DNA of 64,000 nucleotides from Prevotella sp. 885 (GTDB taxonomy: Bacteria; Bacteroidota; Bacteroidia; Bacteroidales; Bacteroidaceae), in assembly GCF_002265625.1 (NCBI RefSeq), contig NZ_NOVE01000013.1, positions 1 to 64,000 on the forward strand. The letters are read 5' to 3'. A program made the translations under genes and the position numbers. This document shows positions 1 through 9,800 of the stretch, piece after piece. Position 1 is the first letter of the stretch, and each line of letters starts with the position of its first letter. A model generated the notes under the pieces. It made no database searches and was not told the origin of the DNA. It was given only the letters and a program-made list of their open reading frames with translations.

Positions 1-127
1 TGCAGAATCTTTCAATGCAAAAGTCAAGCATTTCAGAGCACAACTTCGGGGTATCATTGACAAGAAATTCTTTCTCTTCAGACTAACAAGATTGTATGCT
101 TAATCCACACACTTTTTCAGGTGAGCC
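1..127 (+). mobile_element. Right end of an insertion sequence, cut by the window edge
   Basis: The first 103 bases encode a transposase C-terminus on the plus strand, followed by about 24 non-coding bases. At position 127/128 the reading frame of the minus-strand hipT-like gene resumes cleanly: its glycine-rich loop (GVQEKF) ends at 128 and the next codons are foreign. The IS therefore appears inserted in that gene, with its end at about 127. The left part lies outside the window, so terminal repeats and target duplication cannot be compared. Confidence 0.7.
2..103 (+). CDS. Transposase, C-terminal fragment (ISAon1/ISL3-like)
   Basis: This is an open frame from the window edge to a TAA at 101-103, giving 33 residues. 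It contains the stretch ESFNAKVKHFRAQLRG followed by a FFLFRL block. From memory, this is the typical end of ISAon1-family (ISL3-like DDE) transposases in Bacteroidales, where an AESFNAK motif lies near the last catalytic glutamate. No start codon is visible because the gene continues left of the window. Whether the element is complete or active cannot be judged from this fragment. The family assignment rests on recognition of the short motif only. Confidence 0.65.
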   Translation, partial: AESFNAKVKHFRAQLRGIIDKKFFLFRLTRLYA

Positions 128-328
128 AAACTTCTCCTGCACTCCAGAAACGGAAATTCGTTTCATGGCTATCAAGGCTCCACCTGCCTGACTTATCTCA
201 TCAATCTCAAAGTCAAGCATATGCGAAACCTTCTTACCGTCAAACAATCTTTTGCAGGCTATCGGTGAATATGAGCAATACCCTTCAGCAAGCGTGGATG
301 GGCAGCATTTAATATCTCTCATAATCAA
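83..328 (-). pseudogene. hipT: hipT-like kinase toxin gene, truncated by an IS
   Basis: HipA/HipT proteins are serine/threonine kinases that phosphorylate translation factors such as tRNA synthetases. Only the first 67 or so residues remain (128-328): a start region with CPSTL and YSPIACKRLF and the ATP-binding loop region ending SVSGVQEKF. A kinase of this kind is normally around 300 residues. After position 128 the frame reads IS sequence and stops at 83. All catalytic residues (the HxD-like and DFD-like motifs) are lost, so the product cannot be an active kinase. Its ATG at 326-328 overlaps the stop codon of the hipS-like gene in a 4-base overlap, indicating translational coupling. In Bacteroidales the N-subdomain and the kinase are commonly separate genes, which fits the tripartite HipBST arrangement. 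Confidence 0.8.
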
Positions 329-648
329 ATTTCCTTTACCGTTAATGCTCCGATGGTGTCGTTTGTTGCGATTTTCATCAGAAGACTAAAGTAATCATTC
401 TCGTCAAGTCGCCACCCTCTACATACTATTTTCCGATTGGCTCCCTCGGGCAGCATATTAGAAAAGACAGGGAACAAGTATTCTGATTTATAAGACTCTT
501 CCCTTAATGGCATTGTTATAGAGATAGGGTCATTGGCAATATCCGCAATATAATCCTTGTCGTAAGTAAAGATATAGCCATGCCCAGGAGCGTCTTCCTC
601 AAGAACTCCAGACAGTATGTCATGATTATAAACCTCTGCTCTTCTCAT
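325..648 (-). CDS. hipS: HipS-like protein (HipA N-terminal subdomain)
   Basis: This 107-residue protein matches the N-terminal subdomain of HipA (Couple_hipA type) as a stand-alone polypeptide. Visible features are an AEVYN...GVLEE start, a GHGYIFTYD strand pair, an ITMPLR motif, then FPVFSNMLPEG and the TIGALTV end, all typical of this subdomain. In the E. coli O127 HipBST system the equivalent HipS protein, not HipB alone, is reported to neutralise the kinase. Here the partner kinase is destroyed by an IS, so the protein is probably an orphan. It lies 12 bases downstream of the hipB-like gene and overlaps the kinase start by 4 bases. The ATG at 646-648 fits the family start. Confidence 0.8.
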   Translation of the reverse strand: MRRAEVYNHDILSGVLEEDAPGHGYIFTYDKDYIADIANDPISITMPLREESYKSEYLFPVFSNMLPEGANRKIVCRGWRLDENDYFSLLMKIATNDTIGALTVKEI

Positions 649-660
649 AGCTTAACTTCC

Positions 661-861
661 TTAAATTGTTTTACGTATCTCATATTTAATCTCCATACCA
701 AGTATATCCATTATCTTCTCTACTGTGGACAAGGACGGATTGCCTTTGCCGCTCTCTATCTGCTTAATAGTGGAGATGGCTACTTCAGACATATCAGCAA
801 GGTCTTGTTGGGATATACCCAAAGCCTTACGCTGCGATTTCATTACATCTTGAATATTCAT
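661..861 (-). CDS. hipB: HipB-like antitoxin, XRE-family HTH regulator
   Basis: This small DNA-binding protein of about 66 residues has a clear helix-turn-helix: LGISQQDLADMSEVAISTIK followed by QIESGKGNPSLSTVEKI. HipB-type proteins bind operators in their own promoter and take part in toxin control. The open frame extends upstream to 993, but the start at 861 (MNIQDV) is preferred. The upstream extension is low complexity, and a promoter match lies inside it at 887-917. The gene is first in the hipB-hipS-hipT order. With the kinase broken, its surviving role may be autoregulation only. A pair of inverted ATATTGTAC half-sites (870-879 and 925-934) brackets the promoter and could be its operator. 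Confidence 0.8.
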   Translation of the reverse strand: MNIQDVMKSQRKALGISQQDLADMSEVAISTIKQIESGKGNPSLSTVEKIMDILGMEIKYEIRKTI

Positions 862-884
862 AAGTATAATATATTGTACCTTTT

Positions 885-1020
885 CGCAAAAATAAATAAA
901 ATTATCGAATAGAGCAAGAGAAAAGTACAATATATCATTCTTTTTATGAACTATCAATTTTGCAAAAATAGCCAAAACCACTGAATAAAGCAAGAAAAGA
1001 GCTTAATATATCATTGGTTT
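885..1020. repeat. Imperfect tandem duplication (76-bp period) of the hipB promoter
   Basis: Two copies with a 76-base period can be aligned: 885-944 and 961-1020. Both contain GCAAAAATA, then GAATAgAGCAAGA or GAATAaAGCAAGA, then AATATATCATT. The second copy therefore holds a second minus-strand promoter match (CAAAAATA at 963-970, CAAG at 991-994). The right end lies only a few bases from the plus-strand promoter of the dehydrogenase gene. Confidence 0.6.
887..917 (-). promoter_or_regulatory. hipB promoter with flanking operator-like half-sites
   Basis: On the minus strand, TATTTTTG (plus-strand CAAAAATA at 887-894) matches the Bacteroidales -7 box TAnnTTTG. A CTTG (plus CAAG at 914-917), 19 bases away, is close to the -33 TTTG. 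Inverted copies of TATATTGTAC at 870-879 and GTACAATATA at 925-934 bracket it. That arrangement would suit repression by the encoded HTH protein. Assignment of the operator is inference. Confidence 0.55.
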
Positions 1021-1023
1021 TTA

Positions 1024-1054
1024 TTTGATTATTAAGGAAATAAGCGTATTTTTG
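1024..1054 (+). promoter_or_regulatory. Promoter of the dehydrogenase-hydrolase pair
   Basis: TTTG at 1024-1027 and TATTTTTG at 1047-1054 are separated by 19 bases, matching the Bacteroidales sigma consensus (-33 TTTG, -7 TAnnTTTG). The predicted transcript start is near 1061, leaving a leader of about 20 bases before the ATG at 1080. Confidence 0.75.
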
Positions 1055-1079
1055 TAGCTACATAAACATACGATAAACA

Positions 1080-2117
1080 ATGAAAGCATATACATACATT
1101 GAGAGAGGTAAGTTTGCCTTGACTGACAAACCGAACCCCGTATTGTTGGAACCTACTGACGCCATTGTACGCGTCACGTTGGGCAGCATCTGCACAAGCG
1201 ACCTGCACATCAAGCACGGCAGCGTGCCAAGGGCTGTGCCTGGCATCACCGTGGGCCATGAGATGGTAGGCATGGTGGAGCAGATCGGTGAGGACGTGAA
1301 GGGAGTGAAGCCGGGCGACCGTGTCACGGTGAACGTGGAGACATTCTGCGGCGAGTGCTTCTTCTGCAAGCACGGCTACGTCAACAACTGCACATCGCCT
1401 CACGGTGGTTGGGCTCTCGGCTGTCGCATTGACGGCGGACAGACCGAGTACGTCCGTGTGCCGCTGGCAACGCAGGGTCTCAACCGCATTCCTGACGGCG
1501 TAAGCGACGAGCAGGCTTTGTTCGTGGGCGACGTGCTTGCCACCGGTTTCTGGGCTGCACGCATAAGCGAGATAACGGAGGAAGACACGGTGCTCATCAT
1601 CGGAGCCGGACCGACTGGCGTCTGCACCCTGCTCTGCGCCATGCTGAAACAGCCCAAGCGCATCATCGTCTGCGAACCGTCTGAGGAGCGCCGCCGCTTC
1701 GTAAGGGAGCATTATCCTGAGGTGCTGCTCACCACTCCCGACGAGTGCGAGGAGTTTGTCAGAAAGAATAGCGACAATGGCGGAGCCGACCGTGTGCTGG
1801 AAGTAGCAGGAGCTAAGGACACGTTCCGCCTGGCTTGGCAGTGCGCACGCCCCAACGCCATCGTCACCGTCGTTGCCCTGTACGACGAGGCACAGACATT
1901 GCCCCTGCCCGACATGTACGGCAAGAACCTTACGTTCAAGACGGGTGGCGTGGACGGTTGCGACTGCGAAGAGGTGCTCCGTCTTATCGAGCAAGGCAAG
2001 ATAGACACCACGCCGCTCATCACCCACCGCTTCCCGCTCAGCAGAATAGAGGAGGCTTACAGCATATTCGAGAACAAGGAGGACGGAGTAATCAAGATAG
2101 CCATATACAATGAATAA
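1080..2117 (+). CDS. Zinc-dependent medium-chain alcohol dehydrogenase
   Basis: This 345-residue NAD(P)-dependent oxidoreductase belongs to the medium-chain dehydrogenase family. The N-terminal GroES-like domain shows the catalytic-zinc cysteine in SICTSDLH and the GHEMVG motif. The structural zinc lobe has four cysteines in CGECFFCKHGYVNNC. The Rossmann domain shows the VLIIGAGPTGV dinucleotide loop. Length and domain order are normal. The substrate cannot be read from the sequence; sorbitol/threonine dehydrogenase-like and simple alcohol dehydrogenases share this layout. The protein is cytoplasmic. The gene has its own promoter (1024-1054) and its last 8 bases overlap the next gene, so the two are almost certainly co-translated. 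Confidence 0.9.
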   Translation: MKAYTYIERGKFALTDKPNPVLLEPTDAIVRVTLGSICTSDLHIKHGSVPRAVPGITVGHEMVGMVEQIGEDVKGVKPGDRVTVNVETFCGECFFCKHGYVNNCTSPHGGWALGCRIDGGQTEYVRVPLATQGLNRIPDGVSDEQALFVGDVLATGFWAARISEITEEDTVLIIGAGPTGVCTLLCAMLKQPKRIIVCEPSEERRRFVREHYPEVLLTTPDECEEFVRKNSDNGGADRVLEVAGAKDTFRLAWQCARPNAIVTVVALYDEAQTLPLPDMYGKNLTFKTGGVDGCDCEEVLRLIEQGKIDTTPLITHRFPLSRIEEAYSIFENKEDGVIKIAIYNE

Positions 2118-2904
2118 GATAACAATGCTGGGTACGGGCAACGCCACCGTCACCCATATCTATAACACGTGCTTCACGCTGCAGACCTCCACCACCCTAC
2201 TCCTCGTCGATGCGGGTGGCGGCAACGGCATTCTCACGCAGCTTCGCAAGGCGGACATCCAGATAGCCGACATTCATCATATCTTCGTCACCCACTCCCA
2301 CACCGACCACGTGCTGGGCGTCATCTGGATCGTCCGCATGGTGGCGCAATGTAAGGGCTACGAGGGCAAACTGCATGTCTATGGCAACGACAAGGTGATG
2401 CGTGTCATACGCACCATCATCGACATGATTCTCGCCAAGAAGCAGTTGGCAAAGGTGGAGGAGCGCGTCGTCTTCCATGAGCTGACGGACGGCGAGAGCT
2501 TCGACGTGGGCGACATCCGCCTCACCTGCTTCGACATCCATTCCACGAAGGAGAAGCAATACGGCTTCCGTGCCGAACTGCCTGACGGAACCGTCCTTGC
2601 CTGCTTAGGCGACGAGCCTTACAACCCGCTCAACTGCCAGCACATCCAACATGCCGACTGGATGATGTGCGAGGCTTTCTGCCTCTACGCCGACCGCGAC
2701 ACCTTCAAGCCGTACGAGAAAAACCACAGCACGGCTCTTGACGCAGGAAAGCTCGCAGCAGAACTCAACGTAAAGAACCTCATCCTCTATCACACGGAAG
2801 AGAAGACCATAGCCACACGCAAGCAGAACTACACAAGGGAAGCCGCACAAAACTTCAAGGGAAGAATCATAGTGCCGGATGACTTGGAGGAGATAGAGGT
2901 GTAA
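2110..2904 (+). CDS. Metallo-beta-lactamase-fold hydrolase (RNase Z-like)
   Basis: This 264-residue protein has the MBL-fold signature THSHTDH, whose His and Asp residues bind two metal ions. Further metal-site regions are visible at LGDEPYN and at a late histidine in LILYHTEE. The N-terminal GTGNATV and LLVDAGGG segments match the RNase Z/ElaC-like branch. No tRNase Z exosite arm is obvious, so a small-molecule or phosphodiester hydrolase is equally possible. It overlaps the dehydrogenase by 8 bases, suggesting the two act on related metabolites. The protein is cytoplasmic with no signal peptide. The ATG at 2110 is the first start and gives a full-length fold. Confidence 0.85.
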   Translation: MNKITMLGTGNATVTHIYNTCFTLQTSTTLLLVDAGGGNGILTQLRKADIQIADIHHIFVTHSHTDHVLGVIWIVRMVAQCKGYEGKLHVYGNDKVMRVIRTIIDMILAKKQLAKVEERVVFHELTDGESFDVGDIRLTCFDIHSTKEKQYGFRAELPDGTVLACLGDEPYNPLNCQHIQHADWMMCEAFCLYADRDTFKPYEKNHSTALDAGKLAAELNVKNLILYHTEEKTIATRKQNYTREAAQNFKGRIIVPDDLEEIEV

Positions 2905-3255
2905 GGGAATTACCTTAAATTAGCAGACTTATATTTTTACAAGTTTGTCTTCCACTTTACTTCCGTATGCGCCAAATGGACAAGGACGGCAAGAAGCTGG
3001 TGGCTGAATTTGTATACCGGCATGCCGTATGACAAGCTTTCTTTTGGATAGATTCATTTTTTCGAGGCTTTTGAACCTAAATCCCCAATGGGGAAAGTGG
3101 CGTTGTGTCCTAATTTGAACGTATTTGGATTTTTATCGTGCAGATATGCGTATGCGCACGATAAAAATCCAAAGAATATACGGAAAGATTTTGTCTGCAA
3201 ATTTAAGGAATAGTATCACAACTTACATAAGTGACTTCATCAATTCTGAACATCA
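2905..3255. other. Intergenic region between convergent genes, with a possible gene scrap
   Basis: No intact gene is visible. A short open stretch near 2950-3030 reads RMRQMDKDGKKLVAEFVYR before a stop, which looks like the tail of a decayed gene, but the family is not recognisable. The clear structure is the inverted repeat at 3124-3173. Base composition becomes AT-rich from about 3180 towards the minus-strand gene. Confidence 0.4.
3124..3173. terminator. Perfect 18-bp inverted repeat, probable bidirectional terminator
   Basis: The arms at 3124-3141 and 3156-3173 are exact reverse complements (TTTGGATTTTTATCGTGC and its complement) around a 14-base loop. The element lies between convergent genes ending at 2904 and 3256, where a bidirectional terminator would be expected. 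The T and A runs lie within the arms and not after them, so a classic rho-independent terminator is not fully matched. Confidence 0.5.
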
Positions 3256-3774
3256 CTATCTTGGATCTAAATATAAACCTTCTCGATAAACTATATTCTT
3301 TAAAGTATCACAATTTAATGAACAAGAAACATTAAGGTAATAATCATATCCAAATTTAATATGCAGTTTATGCTCTTTATTGCGTAATACAACATATATA
3401 TATTCCCTCAAAGACAAACGTATTATGTCTGTAATCTTTGAGATATGAATTCTTCGGTTTTCTTCTAATAATGGCAAAGATTTTAATAATTCAGAATCAA
3501 TGTTATAAAACTTAGAAGATTTAATACTACTGGTAATATATTCCTTATCTGCCTCTAAGTATTGTATTGTCATATACTTACAGTTCATCGCTTTCATAAT
3601 AGACAGTATAACAGAGACATAACGCTGTTCTACTCTTAAATATTCTTCAAGAGTAAATAATTTACCATCGAATTTCTTACCAACATCCCATATACTTGTC
3701 CATTCATCTGTAGTATATATACCATTAGAATCATACTTTTGAGGGCTATATTTTACAATCTCATGCCAATTCAT
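3256..3774 (-). CDS. Putative immunity protein of the RHS-type toxin
   Basis: This 172-residue cytoplasmic protein has no signal peptide and no domain I recognise. It is rich in Lys, Tyr, Ile and Leu, and its codons are far more AT-rich than those of flanking genes. It starts 70 bases after the stop codon of the RHS gene on the same strand. That is the standard place for the immunity gene of a polymorphic toxin, and its low GC matches the AT-rich toxin tip just upstream. The function is inferred from position, size and composition only. The ATG at 3772-3774 is the first in frame and is preceded by an A/T-rich leader. Confidence 0.55.
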   Translation of the reverse strand: MNWHEIVKYSPQKYDSNGIYTTDEWTSIWDVGKKFDGKLFTLEEYLRVEQRYVSVILSIMKAMNCKYMTIQYLEADKEYITSSIKSSKFYNIDSELLKSLPLLEENRRIHISKITDIIRLSLREYIYVVLRNKEHKLHIKFGYDYYLNVSCSLNCDTLKNIVYREGLYLDPR

Positions 3775-3802
3775 TTTATAAAAATCTTTAAGTTGTCAAA
3801 CA

Positions 3803-3838
3803 ACTTTCACTGCCAAAGTTTGATTTGGCAGTGAAAGT
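3803..3838 (-). terminator. Stem-loop between the RHS gene and its putative immunity gene
   Basis: There is a perfect 15-bp stem (ACTTTCACTGCCAAA, 3803-3817, paired with 3824-3838) with a 6-base loop, located 6 bases after the RHS stop codon. No strong T-run follows on the minus strand, so it may act as an attenuator or mRNA 3'-end stabiliser and not as a full terminator. Confidence 0.5.
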
Positions 3839-3844
3839 AAAAAA

Positions 3845-6800
3845 CTAATCTCCAATACGTTTTAAAATAGCATTATAAGTACCCATACGTGTATGTTTGT
3901 TCTGTAACGCTTTTACGGATTTTCCCATTTTCCAAATGCCTCCATTATGTCCATCTACATCTGGCGTTATATAATTTTTTCCATTTGTATAAACGGGAAT
4001 TCCGTGACTGAAACCTTTAATTTTTCTATATCCATCTGGTATCGGAGTTTTTATTCTCGTTGCTTTAGAACCTTTTCCTTGTGTAAAAATTACAGTATTT
4101 TTACCTGTATTCTTTGGCTGAGAAGATTTTTGAGTAGAATTAGAACTGTTGGCATTTATATGGCCATTTTTGTTGGTAAGATTTTTTCCAGCATTTGCCA
4201 TCATTACAGCCCCATGGGCTGTTAAAACTACTCCCGTTTTTAAAACAGCGCCTCCAGCCACTACGGCAACCGTAGAAGTACCAACTGAAGGCCCTTCTGC
4301 AACAAGTCCTACCGTAGTGATAGTCGTTCCACTTGCTACCATAGTAGCACCAGTACCACTTTCAATAGAACCCACGGTTAAGCTGGCTAAATCACCAGTT
4401 GTTAATCCGGCATTGAAGTCCTTAGGGTCTGAAACATTTCTTCCTGCATATGTTCGAATATTGGTTAATCCACCAGTGGCATTATCTGCTATGGCGGCCC
4501 AAAAACCTATTACTTTATCCCACCAATCTTGACCATTAGGATCACTAAATCTTATAGGGTTGTTTCCAGTATAACAGTATAAAGAAGAATCAAAATATTT
4601 TTCCTGCAAAGGGTCTGTAACCATCCACCTACCCACGATAGGATCATACCATCTTGCTTCATGGTCCTGCATATTCCATCCGTACATAGTATCAAGTTCC
4701 TTGCCTATGTACTTGTATTTGTTTCGGCTCACACCACAGCGGTCGCCCATCAGAGCGCCGAATGGATAATAATGGTTCACCTCCTCGATGTTGCCGTTAC
4801 CGTCCACCACGAGACGGTTGCTGCCAAGATGGTCCTTCACATAGAAATGCATGACTATGCCGCCACCTTCATCCACACTTGCGTAGCCGCCGTCGAAGAG
4901 GATGGTGGAAAGCCTGTCGTTGTTGTAGACAAGATTGGAACAGTAATAGTAATTGTTCTCAAGTAATCTGACCATGGGTGTCACCATACCGTTTGTCTTG
5001 ATACTTGAAGAGGGTTTTGGTCTATAGGGCAATACCTGTGAATTGCCTTTTTTGTATGTAGAACGTATTTTTGTTCCATCTGCCGAATACGTGTAGCATA
5101 CATTGTTGTCAGAGTTTCCCAATACATTCGGCTTGATATTTATACTTTGTGGCAGGTCCAGCACATTGTATTCAATGCTTGTTATTCCCTTGTTGCTGTC
5201 CGTCAGCATATTGCCGTTGGCGTCGTATGTATACTCCGTCTCTTCATTGGCGGCATCACGGAAATGCATGGCTCCGCTGTAGTTAGGGCTTTCGTCTGCT
5301 GCATCGTCTATCTTCACCACCTGGTTGCCTTCATAGCTGTAGGTAAGGTCGTCAATGGTTCCGTAGTCGCCACTGTCGAGCAATCCTTCACGACGGAGCG
5401 TAAGGATGTTTCCCATAAGGTCATACTTATAGGAGGTGGAGAAATGATTGTTAAGCTTGCCGTTTTCGAGATAACCGGCAGCTGTAAGACGCGACATTCC
5501 GTCATAGCTGAACGTATAGCCACGCTTGCCGTACGTGTCGCTCTCGTCGGCTACGGACCAGTCTATAGCCGAAATGTTGCCGCCGTATTGCGGCGTAGAG
5601 CCATTGTGCGGCTGCTCATAGAACAGGCTCTCCGTATAAAGGGGAGTGCTGATGCGTGTGGGCATACCGTGTAGGTTGTAGCTGTATTCGGTGGCAAGTG
5701 ACGCAGAGCCGTTACGTCGGTCTGACTGCAGGCGTCCCAGCTCGTCATACCGGTTGTCTGCAAGCGTTACGCTTTGTCCGTTGTTTATGGAATAGCGGGT
5801 CTGCAGTGGACGGTCAAGGGCGTCGTAGGTATAGCCATAGCTTTCTTCCGCCGTCAACTTACCCGCCGCTGTGTGCGTAACAGCCATGGACAACGGCTTG
5901 CCGGAGAACGTATATTCTGTGACGGTACGGTCTTTACCGCCTAATATGTTGGAGGTCTCTACACAGGCAATGCGGTCTTCACTATCGTAGGAGACGACGG
6001 AGCATATCTCTGAAGGCGTGGCCTTGGATTTGTCAGTGGGAGAATTTAGATATACAGTAGCCGGTTCAAGCACAGCTGTCATCGTACCTGTCTTCAGGCC
6101 ACGTGCGTTACGGTTGTCCATACGGTTCAAGCCTTCAAACTGCCGTAGAGTCAGAAACCGATAGTCATCATAATAGTCGGCTGTCAATAAAGACGGAGCC
6201 TGCAGCACTATATTGGAGCAATATCCCGTACTGCAGATTGAAGATGCCGCATTGGCATAGTCTGTTTTGGCAACACGTACGAACATACCCTCCACAGCCG
6301 CCGCGTCAGGTGCACCACACAGACCTTCCACTGCGGTACGTCCGAAACGGTCTGGAATGGAGAAATTCCATCTGTTTCTTTTGCGCAGGTTGCCGTCCTG
6401 ACTGAACACGGTGTTTCCCGTAATGTCATTGATGTAATAAACGGGATCTGCGCCGGGAAGCTTCTTTTCCACAAGAAGCATGCGGTCGTCGTAGCGATAG
6501 AAATAGGCATACTGACGGAGGGGCACACATGAGCGTATGTCCCAAGAGTTCCCGCCTGTTTCCGTCATGCCGTCCAAGGCAGGTGGAAGGACAAAACGCA
6601 GTTTGCCCAAAGCGTCATAAACGTAATAAGTGTCAGCCGTAACGCCGCTGCTGCCATCCATGACATGGCGTTCGAGCACCTTGTTGCCTTTCCAGTCCGT
6701 AAAGGTCAACACAGTACGATTGTCTGCATCCACAGTCTTGACAACAGCCAGCTCGCCGTCAGCGTAACTGCCAAGGGTGCGGAATGTATAGTCGCTTGAC

Positions 6801-9800
6801 TGGACAAAGCGCTGACAACGATACATTGCGTCGGACTGTCTGTTGCCGACGAAGGATGTGGTGTACGGTCGCTTGCTGAACGCGACTCCCGGCTGAAGGA
6901 TGCGCACAGCTTCTGCGGATGGGGACAGCTCGTATTGTGACTCCCTGAAAGCAAGGCTGTCATCATACTCGGAGGAAGACTTTTCGAGAAAATCGTCTCG
7001 GGATATGGGACCGTTAGCTGCACTGCAAGGAACAGCCAGCCATTCCTTCACGGTACGGTCCAGTGCATCGTATTCGGTCAGTGTGGCAAGGTCGCGACTG
7101 TCCGTTGAAGCACCTCTGGCAACGACGTTTACCGGACATCCGAAAGAGTCGTAATATGTTGACGTGGTGACGGACGTGCCTTTTCTTGCTGACGTATAGG
7201 TATGCTCTGTCACCGAATTACAGCCTTTCAGCCGCTTCTCTGAATATATGGCGTAGTCGTAGGATTTCACCACATTGCCGCCCGTGTCTGATATCGTTGA
7301 CAATCTGCCGCCGTCATAACCATAGCTGACGGTGCGCGTGTTGGGATAGGATATGGCTGTACAGCCCACAAGAGGCCTGTAGGCGTATCGTGTGACGAGC
7401 ACTGAATCCGAGGACAACGCAGTCTCGGCTGCCTTTGGGCTTGCGGTAACAATACCACCTTTTATTGCAGCGACGGGCAATGATGCCTCCGTGTCCCACA
7501 TGTACGATGTGGGAACGCCGCTGTTTATGCGTGTGGCGAGAAGATTTCCGCGACAGTCATAGTCGAGAAATTCCTGCCGTGCCACTTCCGTCCCTCTGTG
7601 TGTGATGCTGGAGAGGGAAGGAAATACGCTACCGTTTGTTCCGAAATAGGCATAGTCGTTCCTGACAATGACGGTGTCATTATCGTCAGATATGTACTTT
7701 TCCATAACCGGAAGCATACGCATGCCCTTACTGCTCACAGCCCTGTAGAAAGCGGTTTTCATGTTGGCGGAGCGATACCAGTTACGCTCCACTGTAGAGT
7801 TGCCGCAACTCAGGCGTACGGACTGCAGGACATGCAGATATGAAGCACTGAGGTCGTCCGTGGAGGAAACGCCGTAAAGCTCTTTCTTCTTGTCACGGCC
7901 GTCATACCGGTATGCTGCCGCTACGGTACGCGATGTTCCGTCTTCGTTGAAGGTTGTCACTATGGTTGAATCCTTGAACAGACGCCCGCTGATGATAGAA
8001 ACGGGAAAATAGTTGAAGTCATCGTTGCTTTCATAGACTTCACGTGGGTTGCCTGACATTACAATGCGTGTGAGGCCCTCTACATATAGACCCGTATTTA
8101 TCGGGGCGTCAAGGTCTGTGCTGTAGCGGTTGACGGTGCGTTCCATAGGCTCATAGCCATTGTCCGTGCAGCGATAGGTGGTCTTGCTGACAAGCGGGGC
8201 CTTCTCCCAGAATGACTCCCGGACATGTCCGTCAAGGATTTGCGGGCCGAAAACTCGTTCCGCACAGACGTACGCACCATCTTCCGTATGGGAAGTCTTT
8301 ATGGGATAGCCTAAATAACGTTCATTCCTGTACTTCATGTCGATGATTCTCAGGGAATTGACGATGTAGGTGTTTTGTACATTGGACGTATCGAACATGT
8401 ATTTTGTCAATACAGGCTTGTCCAATGACGTGCCGCTTGTCTTCTCCGTGACACAGCCATAGTATACGGTGGCGTTTTCAAGTTGGGCTCCGGGAGTGCG
8501 GCATGAAGTGGTAAACGTAGCGCCGGTTGTGTAGCTGGCTAACATACTCTGATAGATGATGGTGCCGCCGATGGAAATGAATGAAGACGGTCTGAGGCTC
8601 TTCAGCGGAAAAGTGCATACCGGATTGCTGTAGCTGAACTCACGGATACGTTTGCGCTTTGTTATCGGGTCGGTTACGGTGACTGACTTTATACGTAGAC
8701 CTATGGAGACATAATAGTATACCGAATCTTCAGGCAATGTAAAATCAGGAGCGTCAGTACCCGGAATTACAGGGGCTGGTCCTTTTTCATATTCCTTACT
8801 CGGTTTTTTGTAGTCATCCGATGGTTTTATGCCGACATCCGGGTTGGTTACTGTTCCTGTGTTATTGGCAGAGACATTCCGGTCGTCGGGAAGGAGAAGC
8901 GAATCGCATGCGCTTTGCTCATACTCGAAAGTTGTCGTAGTTCCAAGACCGTCTGTTATTTTTTTCAGAGTATAGCCTTTCGCAGAATTCAGATACGGGA
9001 TACGCAGCATGCTGATCTTGCCGTCCGTATCAAGAACGCTGAAACTTGTCCTTTCCGGATGGGATGGGTTATAGTTATTGTAACCGAACAGGTCAGTATG
9101 CTTCGATTCTTGCCCAGGAAAATATTCGAACTTCTGTTTGTCAATAAGACGGTTTCCGTCCTTTACAGACATGCCGCTGAGCAATACACGTCCGTCATTG
9201 GTGGACGTGTAAGTGAACGAAACTTTTCTTACTGTTTCACTGTCAGGCGAGAGCACACTCATGCCATTTATGGTGTGATAGTTTGTGGAGGAAAACTTGG
9301 CATGAATGAACTTTATGCTGCAAGTACGCGAAGAGATGGCGGTAAGGATACGCTTGTCGGGATACTCGTTATGGACGAACGGCGACAGCCCATCACTGCT
9401 GTTGCCTACACTCTCCGTGACTTTTCCACGGTTAGGTTGGCAATAGCTACGGTAGTCTGCGGATTTCTGAAAATCGTAGCGTGAGAACGGCTCCTTTTCA
9501 TACTCGTAACTGATTGTGTCAGTGTTGTTGGCGGTTATAATACGGCTGAGATGCCATGCCGTTACCGCTTCATAAAACGGGGTATTTTTGTCGGTTGTCT
9601 GGTATATCCTTCGTATATAATTGTACCTTGTATGCTCACGTTCCGTGAAGTAATAACGGTCGCCGTCGGGTGTGGTAATGCAGAAATTGCGTACACCTTC
9701 GTCTCTGCTGTCACAGAACGCGATGATCAGGTCGGTTTGAGGCAGTTGCAGTATCCTTCCGCCTTGTATGATGAAACTGCCTGAATAACCGGCAAAGCTA

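Noticed and set aside
862-993. Longer N-terminus for the HipB-like protein
   Set aside because: The extension is low complexity, contains the promoter match and is not typical of the HTH family.
1032-2153. Long minus-strand frame opposite the dehydrogenase gene
   Set aside because: It has no domain motifs and lies entirely antisense to a strongly supported gene; it is open only because of GC-rich codon bias.
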